Made by a program: the position numbers and the translations under genes. Below, piece after piece: positions 16,015-24,341 of a stretch of DNA of 64,000 nt. The notes below the pieces were generated by a model. That model made no database searches and was not told where the DNA came from. It saw only the letters and a program-made list of their open reading frames with translations. The stretch is taken from positions 1-64,000 of the forward strand of contig CAYUMU010000012.1 of the NCBI GenBank assembly GCA_964445985.1, written 5' to 3'. Within the stretch, counting starts at the first letter, position 1. The number at the start of each line of letters is the position of its first letter. This DNA is from CAYUMU01 sp964445985. GTDB lineage: Bacteria; Planctomycetota; Planctomycetia; Pirellulales; S012-138.

Positions 16015-16920
16015 CTACTTCCAAGCCAACGTGCAGTTCAGCGCCAGCCCTCGGCAGAGCAGTCGCGACAGCTTGAATGGCAACTTCTCGAGCGCCGGCT
16101 CGAACCAGCACTTGCAGTTCAGGCCGCCCGATCCACAAAGGTAGCTGTTTTTCTTGGTCACGAACCAGGGCATGGTTACCCGAGAGAACCCGGCCGTGCG
16201 CAGCACGTCGCGCATTTCACGGAGCGTGTATTCCTTGAGATGGAAACCTTCGGCCGTGGACCGTGGCGGCTTGTGTTCGAACGTGATATCGGACGGACGC
16301 AAATGCCAGTTGGGCGTGATGGTGAGCAATACGCCGCCGGGCGAAAGCAGGGCGTAAATCTTGCGGAGGAAATCAATGCTTTCGTCCGGCGGCAAGTGTT
16401 CGAAGACGTCGTTCCAATAAGCCACCTGGAAAGGTTCTTGCCCTGCCAGGTCGAGCGACAGAAAATCGCCCAAGTGCAGGTGCGGATGCCATTCTTCTGG
16501 CAACCGACTTTGGGCCTGCTGCTGCATGTTTTGCGAGACTTCAATCCCGGCCACGTCGTAACCAGCCCTCACGGCCGCGGCCAGCATTACGCCCGATCCG
16601 TAGCCCACCTCAAACAGCCGGGCAGGCCGCGCGCGATGGCGAGATTGTTGCTTGAGCAACCGGGTGACCAGCCGCACATAGCGAGGGCTGAAGCCCATCA
16701 CCAGGCCGTCTTGCACGTTGGCCCCCGCCCTGCGTGCCAGAATCTGCGTGACGGTGTCGTACCCATTGCGGAAAGCCAGAGCCCGTTCTTCCGATCCTCG
16801 CGGGGCCTTGCGAATGGCCTCGGCGTAAGCCCGCTCCTGCTCCCACTGCAGCCGATCCAACTCGGCCGGGTCCACCGTATCTAAATCGCGCACGGTTCCG
16901 TCAACCAATTGAATATCCAT
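16015..16920 (-). CDS. Class I SAM-dependent methyltransferase
   Basis: A 301-aa Rossmann-fold methyltransferase. Motif I is RLFEVGYGSGVMLAAAVRAG; then DVAGIEVSQNMQQQAQ (ribose-binding acidic strand), NDVFEHLPPDESIDFL and LLSPGGVLLTITPNWH, as in UbiE/Coq3-type and lipopolysaccharide-modifying enzymes. The C-terminus is Cys-rich (CGSGGLNCKCWFEP), which may bind a metal. An N-terminal ~80-residue helical region precedes the catalytic fold. It lies just upstream of the glycosyltransferase on the same strand, so sugar or lipid methylation in the same pathway is plausible. Substrate unknown. Confidence 0.85.
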   Translation of the reverse strand: MDIQLVDGTVRDLDTVDPAELDRLQWEQERAYAEAIRKAPRGSEERALAFRNGYDTVTQILARRAGANVQDGLVMGFSPRYVRLVTRLLKQQSRHRARPARLFEVGYGSGVMLAAAVRAGYDVAGIEVSQNMQQQAQSRLPEEWHPHLHLGDFLSLDLAGQEPFQVAYWNDVFEHLPPDESIDFLRKIYALLSPGGVLLTITPNWHLRPSDITFEHKPPRSTAEGFHLKEYTLREMRDVLRTAGFSRVTMPWFVTKKNSYLCGSGGLNCKCWFEPALEKLPFKLSRLLCRGLALNCTLAWK

Positions 16921-17122
16921 ACGAACGCGCCTGATGCTCGGATTGCGGGGGCAGATTGAAGGGAATCGGCCGAAATGGCAGATTTCCCGCTCAAGTTTAG
17001 GTCACGGAATGGACCCAGGAAGACCCGCCGCGCAGAGTGCACGGCGTCGGTTTATGCCGGTTGTGTCGGCCTCCACTTCCCTGAAAATGCCACCCCCCCC
17101 CAGAAGCCCCAGGCAGGGGGGG

Positions 17123-18580
17123 TTACTCTCGCAGTTGATAATCGGCCGGCCGGTAGAAAATGGCGATCGGCAAGAGAAGCACGCTCATGGCGGCGAAAAT
17201 CCAGTAAGGCGCCAAGTCGAGCGAACCGAGCAAAATCTGCGCGTTGGGATACAGCAACGCCGAGGCGATGATGGCTATCCAGTTGATCAGGTTCATGGTG
17301 CCAATCATGCGGCCCTTGATGTGCTCCGGGGGTTTAGCCTGCAAGAACACCTGCACTGGCAGCGCAAATAGTCCGGCAAAAAAGCCCGACACCGCCAGTG
17401 CGAATTGGCTGCCCACATAACCCAGCAAATGATTGTGCTGCATGGGCGGCAATGTGGCGCCGCTGACGCCACAAGCGGCCCCGATCCCTTCCAGCGGAAT
17501 GAGCGTTCTTCCTGCGGGAAGTGACATGGCCACCAGACACACCATCAAGCCCACGGTGCCAATCCGCACCAGTCCAAACCGTACGGTTCCCGACGATAGT
17601 TTTCCGGCCAGCATGAAGCCCCCGGCGATCCCCACCGAAACCCAAGTCAGCAAAAAGCTGGTTTCGGCCTCATCTACCTTGAAGGTGTTCAGGCCCAGTG
17701 AATTCACTGCCATCGGAATCAGCGCGGCCACGCCCCAAAACACCGAATATACCAACAGCGCCCCCTGCAACGAGCGATCCCGCTTGAGCACGTTCCACGT
17801 ATCGGGGGCCACGGCCAGTGCCGAGAGATGGAAGTGAGCGTCGGGCTGGGCGACCGGCGTCCGCCGTACCCAGAACGACGAAATGGTGCCAGCCACGGCA
17901 ATGCCCACGCAAATGGTCGCCGGAGCCCACAGGGCTTCGCGAAATTCTCGCAGCAACAATCCGCCCAGGTACGTGCCAAAGATCAGGGCCAGGAAAGTTG
18001 TCATCTGAATCATGCCATTGAAGCGCGGCAGATCGTCGCCCCGCACCATCTCCGGCAGAATTCCATATTTGGCCGGTCCAAAAATAGCGCTCTGGGTGCC
18101 CATCAAAAACAGCACGAACAGCACGCCCCAGGGGATGCCGAGAGTAATCGAGCCGGCCCCATCGGGGCTGGGCACCCGCGGCGGCATGAACCAAAAGGCC
18201 AGCAGCGCCCCGAGCATCACCACAATCTCGCCCACCTTGGCGCCGATGATGATCGCCCGCTTGCTGGTCTTATCCGACCAGTAACCCGCCACGCCCGAAA
18301 AGAGCACGAACGCAATCGCGAACAGCCCCTGGCCGAGAAACTGCTGATCCGTGGTCTCCGCTCCCTGAGTTACGGCCACCATCGCCATGATCAACAGCAC
18401 CACCTGCTTGAAGATGCTGTCGTTCAGGGCGCCCAGAAACTGGGTGATCGTCATGCCAAAAAACGCCGGATCTTCGAAGAGCGGCGGAAGCTGGCTGTGG
18501 TCGATGCGATGGCCCGTCGCATGAGGCGATTGCGATGCTGGTTCCTCGGTCAAGGCCGAGGGAGGTTGGGTGCCAGACAT
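17123..18580 (-). CDS. MFS transporter, lysophospholipid-transporter-like
   Basis: A 485-aa membrane protein of the major facilitator superfamily with about 12 hydrophobic segments. The start of the membrane domain (FFGMTITQFLGALNDSIFKQ) and the motif GYWSDKTSKRAIIIGAKVGEI (A-like loop between TM2 and TM3) match the LplT / Aas-MFS group, which flips lysophospholipids across the inner membrane for re-acylation. Unlike fused versions, no acyltransferase or AMP-ligase domain follows. The N-terminal ~35 residues are polar. A general drug-type MFS role cannot be excluded. Confidence 0.85.
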   Translation of the reverse strand: MSGTQPPSALTEEPASQSPHATGHRIDHSQLPPLFEDPAFFGMTITQFLGALNDSIFKQVVLLIMAMVAVTQGAETTDQQFLGQGLFAIAFVLFSGVAGYWSDKTSKRAIIIGAKVGEIVVMLGALLAFWFMPPRVPSPDGAGSITLGIPWGVLFVLFLMGTQSAIFGPAKYGILPEMVRGDDLPRFNGMIQMTTFLALIFGTYLGGLLLREFREALWAPATICVGIAVAGTISSFWVRRTPVAQPDAHFHLSALAVAPDTWNVLKRDRSLQGALLVYSVFWGVAALIPMAVNSLGLNTFKVDEAETSFLLTWVSVGIAGGFMLAGKLSSGTVRFGLVRIGTVGLMVCLVAMSLPAGRTLIPLEGIGAACGVSGATLPPMQHNHLLGYVGSQFALAVSGFFAGLFALPVQVFLQAKPPEHIKGRMIGTMNLINWIAIIASALLYPNAQILLGSLDLAPYWIFAAMSVLLLPIAIFYRPADYQLRE

Positions 18581-18658
18581 GAAGCTTCCAGTTTGCTCGA
18601 AGAACGGCGCCGCAACACTCGCTGGGTGATTCTGTTTGTTGCCAAGAGAATGGGGACG

Positions 18659-19456
18659 TTAAACGTCGTCTGGGTCGATGCCGAGTTGCCGCAACCGCTC
18701 CGCCAGGCGTTTGGCCTGTTGGTCGGCGGCTTCGGCCTTCAATTGCTCGCTCTTGGCTCGCTGCCGTTCGGCTTCGGCCCGCTGGCGTTCGGCTTCGGCT
18801 CGCCGACGTTCGGCTTCGGCTCGCCGACGTTCGGCTTCAGCCCGCCGCTGTTCACGCAAGGCCAGGGCTTCCGCGGCGTCGCGAGCGTTCATCACCTCCG
18901 TCACCGGCTCAAACCGGCGCCCGTCGGCCGAATAAATCTCCAGCCCTGTCGTGTTCCACACAAACCGCACTCCCAGCCGAGGGCTGGTCCAATCCGTCCG
19001 CGGAATCTGCAACATCAACTCATCATCATCCCGCAGCCAAACTTCAAAATCGTTCTCGTGCGGATCGTAAACGTAATACTCCAGCACGCCATGCCGGGCG
19101 TAAAACGCGCGCTTCCGCAACATTTCCGCCTGGCGATTATTCGGCGACAGAATCTCGAACACCACCTGGGGAGCGATGCCGCCTTCTTGCCATTGGCGAT
19201 ACGAACCCCGATAGCCCTTGGGCCGGCCGATCGCCACCAGCACGTCGGGGCCAATCCGCGTGGTCGGATCGCCTTCCACGGGATACCACAGCAGATCGCC
19301 CGCCACGAATACGTCGGCGCGGTTGCGAAACTCATGCTCCAACCCAAACTTGACCAGGGCAATCCACTCGAACTGGAGAGTATTGTCGGACATCGGCTGC
19401 CCATCGCTGTCCGGATAGATAATCTCTTGGTCGGTGGATCGGCTTTCCGTACTCAT
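18659..19456 (-). CDS. Uma2-family (DUF820) protein with coiled-coil tail, copy 1
   Basis: A 265-aa protein of the Uma2/DUF820 family, a PD-(D/E)XK nuclease-like fold abundant in planctomycetes and cyanobacteria. Visible nuclease-like elements are RIGPDVLVAIGRPKGYRG and QVVFEILSPNNRQAEM (the E..S strand before a Lys/Arg-rich helix). Residues ~190-255 form a charged coiled coil built from a repeated RRAEAE unit. The first ~193 residues are identical to copy 2 directly upstream (19612-20304). Start ATG 19456; the longer frame runs through a REP-like repeat. Actual nuclease activity and role are unknown. Confidence 0.85.
   Translation of the reverse strand: MSTESRSTDQEIIYPDSDGQPMSDNTLQFEWIALVKFGLEHEFRNRADVFVAGDLLWYPVEGDPTTRIGPDVLVAIGRPKGYRGSYRQWQEGGIAPQVVFEILSPNNRQAEMLRKRAFYARHGVLEYYVYDPHENDFEVWLRDDDELMLQIPRTDWTSPRLGVRFVWNTTGLEIYSADGRRFEPVTEVMNARDAAEALALREQRRAEAERRRAEAERRRAEAERQRAEAERQRAKSEQLKAEAADQQAKRLAERLRQLGIDPDDV
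18764..18849. repeat. Minisatellite inside the Uma2 copy 1 coiled coil
   Basis: Tandem units of about 21 bp related to TTCGGCTTCGGCTCGCCGACG (here described by its 7-codon period) encode the repeated RRAEAER peptide on the minus strand. Copy 2 of the gene lacks this tract, so it expanded in, or was deleted from, only one paralogue. Confidence 0.7.
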
Positions 19457-19496
19457 GGGCACTCCGCTCGAACCGGCAAAACGCTCCCGCCAGCCC

Positions 19497-19524
19497 GTCA
19501 TTCCCGCGGGAGGAGGGAATCCAG
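19497..19524. repeat. REP-like dispersed repeat, copy 2
   Basis: GTCATTCCCGCGGGAGGAGG followed by GAATCCAG is a variant of the element at 15891-15917, located between the two Uma2 copies. Confidence 0.65.
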
Positions 19525-19611
19525 TCGGCGGCGGATGCGACTTGGAAATTGACGTCGGCTTGGACACGAATTCGTGTGCTAAACGTAATTCTTCGTTGCC
19601 CCATAAGAACG

Positions 19612-20304
19612 TCAAACCTCCCCGGGATCAATGCCAAGCTCCCGCAGCCGCGCGGCCAATCGCTCCGCCCGCTCTCGCTCCTGATTTGCTTTCAGACGCA
19701 ATTGCACGGCCGCCGCCTCCGCTTCATCGCGAGCGTTCATCACCTCCGTCACCGGCTCAAACCGGCGCCCGTCGGCCGAATAAATCTCCAGCCCTGTCGT
19801 GTTCCACACAAACCGCACTCCCAGCCGAGGGCTGGTCCAATCCGTCCGCGGAATCTGCAACATCAACTCATCATCATCCCGCAGCCAAACTTCAAAATCG
19901 TTCTCGTGCGGATCGTAAACGTAATACTCCAGCACGCCATGCCGGGCGTAAAACGCGCGCTTCCGCAACATTTCCGCCTGGCGATTATTCGGCGACAGAA
20001 TCTCGAACACCACCTGGGGAGCGATGCCGCCTTCTTGCCATTGGCGATACGAACCCCGATAGCCCTTGGGCCGGCCGATCGCCACCAGCACGTCGGGGCC
20101 AATCCGCGTGGTCGGATCGCCTTCCACGGGATACCACAGCAGATCGCCCGCCACGAATACGTCGGCGCGGTTGCGAAACTCATGCTCCAACCCAAACTTG
20201 ACCAGGGCAATCCACTCGAACTGGAGAGTATTGTCGGACATCGGCTGCCCATCGCTGTCCGGATAGATAATCTCTTGGTCGGTGGATCGGCTTTCCGTAC
20301 TCAT
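19612..20304 (-). CDS. Uma2-family (DUF820) protein, copy 2
   Basis: A 230-aa paralogue of the gene just downstream. The DUF820 domain is the same (RIGPDVLVAIGRPKGYRG, QVVFEILSPNNRQAEM), but the C-terminus is a shorter Glu/Arg helix (LRLKANQERERAERLAARLR) ending LGIDPGEV, compared with LGIDPDDV in copy 1. The ends therefore diverged while the main domain stayed identical. ATG 20304 (MSTESRS), as in copy 1. Confidence 0.85.
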   Translation of the reverse strand: MSTESRSTDQEIIYPDSDGQPMSDNTLQFEWIALVKFGLEHEFRNRADVFVAGDLLWYPVEGDPTTRIGPDVLVAIGRPKGYRGSYRQWQEGGIAPQVVFEILSPNNRQAEMLRKRAFYARHGVLEYYVYDPHENDFEVWLRDDDELMLQIPRTDWTSPRLGVRFVWNTTGLEIYSADGRRFEPVTEVMNARDEAEAAAVQLRLKANQERERAERLAARLRELGIDPGEV

Positions 20305-20415
20305 GGGCACTCCGCTCGAACCAGCAAAACGCTCCCGCCTCTTCCTTAATTCAACCCAGTTCGCACGGTTGAGACAACCTCAATCCAGCCCTGTTCGCCA
20401 ATCAAGGCGCCCCGC

Positions 20416-21750
20416 TCACTTTGCCTCGCCCGCCCCCACCACCGGCAGCCCACCCTGCTCGGCCATCTCGCGAATGTCTTCCGTGATCTTCATCGAGCAA
20501 TATTTGGGACCGCACATGCTGCAAAAGTGGGCACTCTTGAAGGTGTCTTGCGGCAGCGTTTCATCGTGCATCCGCTGGGCCGTTTCCGGGTCGAGCGACA
20601 GCCGGAATTGCTCTTTCCAATCGAACGCGAACCGGGCTTTGCTCAGCGCGTCGTCGCGCTGCTGCGCCCCCGGCCGGTTGCGAGCCAGGTCGGCCGCGTG
20701 GGCCGAAATCTTGTAGGCGATCACCCCCTGCTTCACGTCTTCGGCATCGGGCAAGCCCAGGTGTTCTTTCGGCGTCACATAACACAACATCGAAGCCCCG
20801 TGCCAGCCGGCCAACGCCGCGCCGATGGCGCTGGTGATGTGGTCGTAACCGGGCGCGATATCGGTCACCAGCGGACCCAGCACATAGAACGGCGCCCCGT
20901 CGCACCAATCCTGTTGAACTTCCATGTTCATTTGAATTTGGTGCATGGGAATATGGCCCGGCCCTTCCACCATTACCTGCGTGAGCTTGGCGCGGCCGCG
21001 GCGGGTGAGCTCGCCCAGCACCTTCAACTCGGCAAATTGAGCCTCGTCGCTGGCGTCGGCAATCGAGCCTGGCCGGAGACCGTCGCCCAGGCTCCAGGTC
21101 ACGTCGTACTGACGGAAGATATCGCACAGGTCTTCAAAGTGAGTATAGAGCGGATTCTGCTGGCGATGCGCCATCATCCATTTGGCAATCAGCGAACCAC
21201 CCCGGCTTACAATGCCGGTGATGCGACCCATCGTGAGATGCAGGTGCTCCAGCAGCACGCCGCAGTGCACGGTCATGTAATCCACGCCCTGCTTGGCCTG
21301 GTGCTCCACCATGTCCAAAAAATGCTGAGCCCGCATGTCTTCGATATTGCCGCCCAGTTCTTCCAGCATTTGATAGATGGGCACCGTGCCGATCGGCACC
21401 GGCGAGGCGTCGATAATCGCCTGGCGAATGGTGTCGATATTTTTGCCGGTGGAGAGATCCATCACCGTGTCGGAACCAAAGTGCACGGCCACGTGCAACT
21501 TTTGCAGTTCGTCGTCGATATTGCCGGTCACGGCCGAATTGCCAATGTTGGCGTTGATCTTGCACTTGGCGGCCAGACCAATGCCCATCGGCTCCAGTCG
21601 CTTGGTCAGGTGCACCTTGTTGGCGGGGATGACCATCCGGCCCGAGGCGACTTCGCTGCGAACCAATTCCGGCTCGATCTGCTCGCGACGGGCCACGTAT
21701 TCCATTTCCGGCGTAATCACGCCAGCCTGAGCCTGTTCGATTTGCGTCAT
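20416..21750 (-). CDS. thiC: Phosphomethylpyrimidine synthase ThiC
   Basis: Radical-SAM enzyme that converts aminoimidazole ribotide into the HMP-phosphate pyrimidine of thiamine. Clear family motifs: NANIGNSAVTG, HFGSDTVMDLSTGKNID, VDYMTVHCGVL, MVEGPGHIPMHQI, DIAPGYDHITSAIG, and the C-terminal 4Fe-4S motif CSMCGPKYCSMK. The 444-aa protein is at the short end of the family and lacks the long N-terminal extension of E. coli ThiC. ATG 21750 follows AGAGGAGG at 13 nt. No other thiamine gene lies nearby, and I did not find the conserved TPP-riboswitch segments upstream. Confidence 0.96.
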   Translation of the reverse strand: MTQIEQAQAGVITPEMEYVARREQIEPELVRSEVASGRMVIPANKVHLTKRLEPMGIGLAAKCKINANIGNSAVTGNIDDELQKLHVAVHFGSDTVMDLSTGKNIDTIRQAIIDASPVPIGTVPIYQMLEELGGNIEDMRAQHFLDMVEHQAKQGVDYMTVHCGVLLEHLHLTMGRITGIVSRGGSLIAKWMMAHRQQNPLYTHFEDLCDIFRQYDVTWSLGDGLRPGSIADASDEAQFAELKVLGELTRRGRAKLTQVMVEGPGHIPMHQIQMNMEVQQDWCDGAPFYVLGPLVTDIAPGYDHITSAIGAALAGWHGASMLCYVTPKEHLGLPDAEDVKQGVIAYKISAHAADLARNRPGAQQRDDALSKARFAFDWKEQFRLSLDPETAQRMHDETLPQDTFKSAHFCSMCGPKYCSMKITEDIREMAEQGGLPVVGAGEAK

Positions 21751-22237
21751 CGTTAGGCCGCAGCCTCCTCTAAGGGTGGATGAGGTTTCACCTCGGCGTA
21801 GGCGACAATGCTCGGCGTGTGCTTCGCACCAATACCCAACACCTGGCGGGCCGCATCCACCGGGTAAATGCAAGTGGGATCGCTTGTGGGGGGACCATGT
21901 GGGAAAATGTTCAGGCGCAGGCCCAACCGACTGGTCCGCCGGCCCCGGGGTCATCGTATCCCAGCGAGGGGAATTGTCAATTCGCCAGGCCGGGCCGGTG
22001 CGAAGCGCAAGTGGCGTGCCGGTGCTGTGTTCGGATTGGAAGCCGGCATTCGATCGCCGCGGCTGCCTGGGGTGTTTTCAGGCGATTTCGCGGTTGGCTA
22101 GCCGATCCACTAGCACCGATTGTGCTTCTGGCAGCTTTGCGGTAATCATGAGAAGTTCTGTTACGGCAGCCCGATCACGGACGACTGCCGCGTTCCCCCC
22201 CACCATGATTCGCCACCAGATACGTTGTCATTGCCTT
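21751..22237. other. Intergenic region between divergent thiC and trmB
   Basis: 487 bp without a supported gene. Frames through it are open on both strands but encode Pro/Arg/Cys-rich sequence without family features. It probably holds both divergent promoters and a thiC leader. Confidence 0.4.
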
Positions 22238-22906
22238 ATGGGACGCCGAGGATTACGACCGATCAGCGACGCCATCGACCTCAGCCAGCACTTGTTTGTG
22301 CTGGAAGACTTTGTCGTGGAAGACATGTCGCGGTTCGACCCCGCCGCCATGTTCGCCAGGCTATTCGCGTCGGCGGCCCCGCTAGAAATCGAGGTCGGCA
22401 GCGGGAAGGGGATGTTCATGCTGGCCGCCTCCGAGGCCTATCCCCAGCGCAATTTCCTGGGGGTGGAGGTCGCCCACAATTACGCCCGCTTCACCGCCTC
22501 GCGACTGGCCAAGCGCAACCGCGCCAACGCGGCCATGATCAGCGGCGACGCCCTGCGGTTTTTCCGCGAATTCTTGCCCTCGGAATGCGTTCCGGCCGTG
22601 CATGTTTACTTTCCCGACCCCTGGTGGAAAGCCAGGCATCGCAAACGGAGGGTCATGACGCCCCCCTTCCTGCTCGATATCGAGCGCGTGCTCCAGCCCG
22701 GCGGAAGGCTGCACTTCTGGACCGACGTGGAAGAGTACTATCGCGAGTCACTGGAACTGCTGGCCGCGCATACCAAATTGGACGGTCCCCACGACGTGGA
22801 AGAAAACCGGCCCCAGCACGACATGGATTTCCGCACCAATTTCGAACGGCGAGTCCGCCAGGCCGGCAAGCCGGTGTACCGCGGCTGGTTCCAAAAGCGG
22901 GGCTAA
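22238..22906 (+). CDS. trmB: tRNA (guanine-N7-)-methyltransferase
   Basis: SAM-dependent enzyme that makes m7G46 in the tRNA variable loop. Motifs: LEIEVGSGKGMFMLAAS (SAM-binding), FLGVEVAHNYARF, NAAMISGDALRFF, the diagnostic VYFPDPWWKARHRKRR, and FWTDVEEYY. The tail has TNFERRVRQAGKPVYRGWFQK, matching the family's TKFE...G..I region. 222 aa from ATG 22238; an ATG at 22205 adds 11 residues and neither has a strong ribosome-binding site. Confidence 0.93.
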   Translation: MGRRGLRPISDAIDLSQHLFVLEDFVVEDMSRFDPAAMFARLFASAAPLEIEVGSGKGMFMLAASEAYPQRNFLGVEVAHNYARFTASRLAKRNRANAAMISGDALRFFREFLPSECVPAVHVYFPDPWWKARHRKRRVMTPPFLLDIERVLQPGGRLHFWTDVEEYYRESLELLAAHTKLDGPHDVEENRPQHDMDFRTNFERRVRQAGKPVYRGWFQKRG

Positions 22907-23015
22907 TCTGTCTGCCCAGCACCCAGCGGCGGATTTATCGCAACGAGATGGGGCTGCAGCAAAGCGGTGATCTGCCCAAAATATACCGCCGACATCATTC
23001 GAGTGGGAGGCAAAA

Positions 23016-24206
23016 TCAGGCCGAAGATTCCGCCCCCAGGGCAAACGCCAGGCGATCCAGATCTTCCTCATTGCAGTAGGCGTGAGGGCTCAATCGTACG
23101 TGGCCGCCGCGGCAACTGACCACCACTCCCTGTTGCAGGCAGCGGCGGCGGATCTCGGTGGGGTTCTGGCCCGGCAGTTCAAACAGCAGGATGCCGCTCT
23201 GGGGGAGTTCGTCGTCGGCCAGCCCATGAATGTTGGCCCCCGCCGCGCGCAGTTTTTCCCGGGCTAACGATGCCACTTGTTGCAGCCGCGGTCCAATCCG
23301 CGCGGGGCCGCCTACGGCCAGCAGCAGTTCTAAGCTGGCGGCCAGGCCCAGAAAGGTGGCCACGGGGTACGTGCCCCCTTCGTAGCGGGCGGCCGTTTCT
23401 TTAAGCCGCATGCCGGGCTGGCCAAACTCGCTGGAACCCACCGCGCTGTGCCAACCCACCATCAGGGGCCGCAGCATGGGGAGCAGCTCGCGGCGAATGT
23501 AGGCGATGCCGGCGCCTTCGGGGCCGAGCAGCCATTTGTGGCCATCGGCGGCCAAAAAGTCGATGCCCAGCCCTCGCACGTCGAGCGGCAAAACGCCCAG
23601 CCCTTGAATGGCGTCGAGAAAGAAGTAGCCCCCGTGGGCGTGGGCAATCTCGACCAGGGCGGCCAGGTCGTTCGCGCGGCCGCTCAGGTAGTCCACCCAG
23701 CTCACGGCGACGAGGCGCGTGCGGGCATCGCAGGCTTGGGCCAACTCGGCCGGATCAACGATGCCGCCTTGCGAAGGGACCGCGCGCGGTTCCACGCCGC
23801 GGCTGGCCAGGTTCAACCAGGCAAACCGGTTGCTGGGAAAATCGTTGGCGGCAAACACCACGTTGTCGCCTTCGCGCCAGGGGAAGCCTTCGGCCACGAG
23901 GCCAATCCCTTCGGTGGTGTTGCGCGCCAGGGCAATCTCGGCCTCGTCCACGGCGAGCATGGTGGCTGTTTGGGCGCGAACCCGTTCGACCTCGGCCGCC
24001 CAGCGAGGCCACGCCACGTCGCCCTGCTCGGCCGCTTCATCCAGCCAACGCCGCAAAGCGGCCCGAGTGGGCTCGGGCAGCGGCGCCACCGCCGCGTGAT
24101 CGAAATAGCCCCAGCGGGAATGAACCGGCATTTGCTGACGTAGCCAGGTCCAATCGCCCATTCGAGTTGGTGTAAAGCGTGTCGAGGATGAGGCATCGGA
24201 AGGCAT
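23016..24206 (-). CDS. Class V aminotransferase, cysteine-desulfurase-like
   Basis: A 396-aa PLP fold-type I enzyme of the SufS/CsdA/isopenicillin-epimerase group. Visible: WGYFDHAAVAPLPEPTR at the start, ALARNTTEGIGLVAEG (cofactor phosphate), VSWVDYLSGRANDL, FFLDAIQGLGVLPLD (PLP-ring Asp and Gln), and the Schiff-base Lys in ADGHKWLLGPEG. The C-terminal small domain ends with SCRGGHVRLSPHAYCNEED, which fits a desulfurase-like fold, but the mobile active-site Cys loop of true desulfurases is not obvious. No suf genes are adjacent. Start ATG 24206 (MPSDASSS). Confidence 0.82.
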   Translation of the reverse strand: MPSDASSSTRFTPTRMGDWTWLRQQMPVHSRWGYFDHAAVAPLPEPTRAALRRWLDEAAEQGDVAWPRWAAEVERVRAQTATMLAVDEAEIALARNTTEGIGLVAEGFPWREGDNVVFAANDFPSNRFAWLNLASRGVEPRAVPSQGGIVDPAELAQACDARTRLVAVSWVDYLSGRANDLAALVEIAHAHGGYFFLDAIQGLGVLPLDVRGLGIDFLAADGHKWLLGPEGAGIAYIRRELLPMLRPLMVGWHSAVGSSEFGQPGMRLKETAARYEGGTYPVATFLGLAASLELLLAVGGPARIGPRLQQVASLAREKLRAAGANIHGLADDELPQSGILLFELPGQNPTEIRRRCLQQGVVVSCRGGHVRLSPHAYCNEEDLDRLAFALGAESSA

Positions 24207-24260
24207 GGCGAGAAATGCTCCTGCTGCGGGCCAAAACGGCCGGGTCAATTTCCACGACAA

Positions 24261-24341
24261 GTTTCTTGCTCGTTATCATCTCTGCAAGCTGCGGAGAACT
24301 TGAATGCCTCAGCGCCCGTTTGCGGTTTACCCGCGTTAAGG
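24261..24341 (-). repeat. 81-bp dispersed element, copy 1
   Basis: On the minus strand it begins CCTTAACGCGGGTAAACCGC and ends with GATAACGAGCAAGAAAC. Similar copies lie at 37694-37774 and 41276-41355 in plus orientation. It abuts the stop codon of the UPF0261 gene exactly (24342). Confidence 0.85.

Larger units (their letters stand above)
18879..20304. repeat. Tandem duplication of the Uma2 gene (848-bp period)
   Basis: Positions 18879-19456 and 19727-20304 appear identical over 578 bp by direct reading, covering all but the 3' end of each gene, and similarity continues into the upstream sequence with a single visible change (CCGGCAAAAC versus CCAGCAAAAC). The offset is 848 bp. Such identity in a 193-residue coding part implies a very recent duplication or gene conversion. 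Confidence 0.9.

Noticed and set aside
21751..21960. TPP riboswitch upstream of thiC
   Set aside because: The conserved CUGAGA and ACCUGAU-type segments in correct order are not found on the minus strand.
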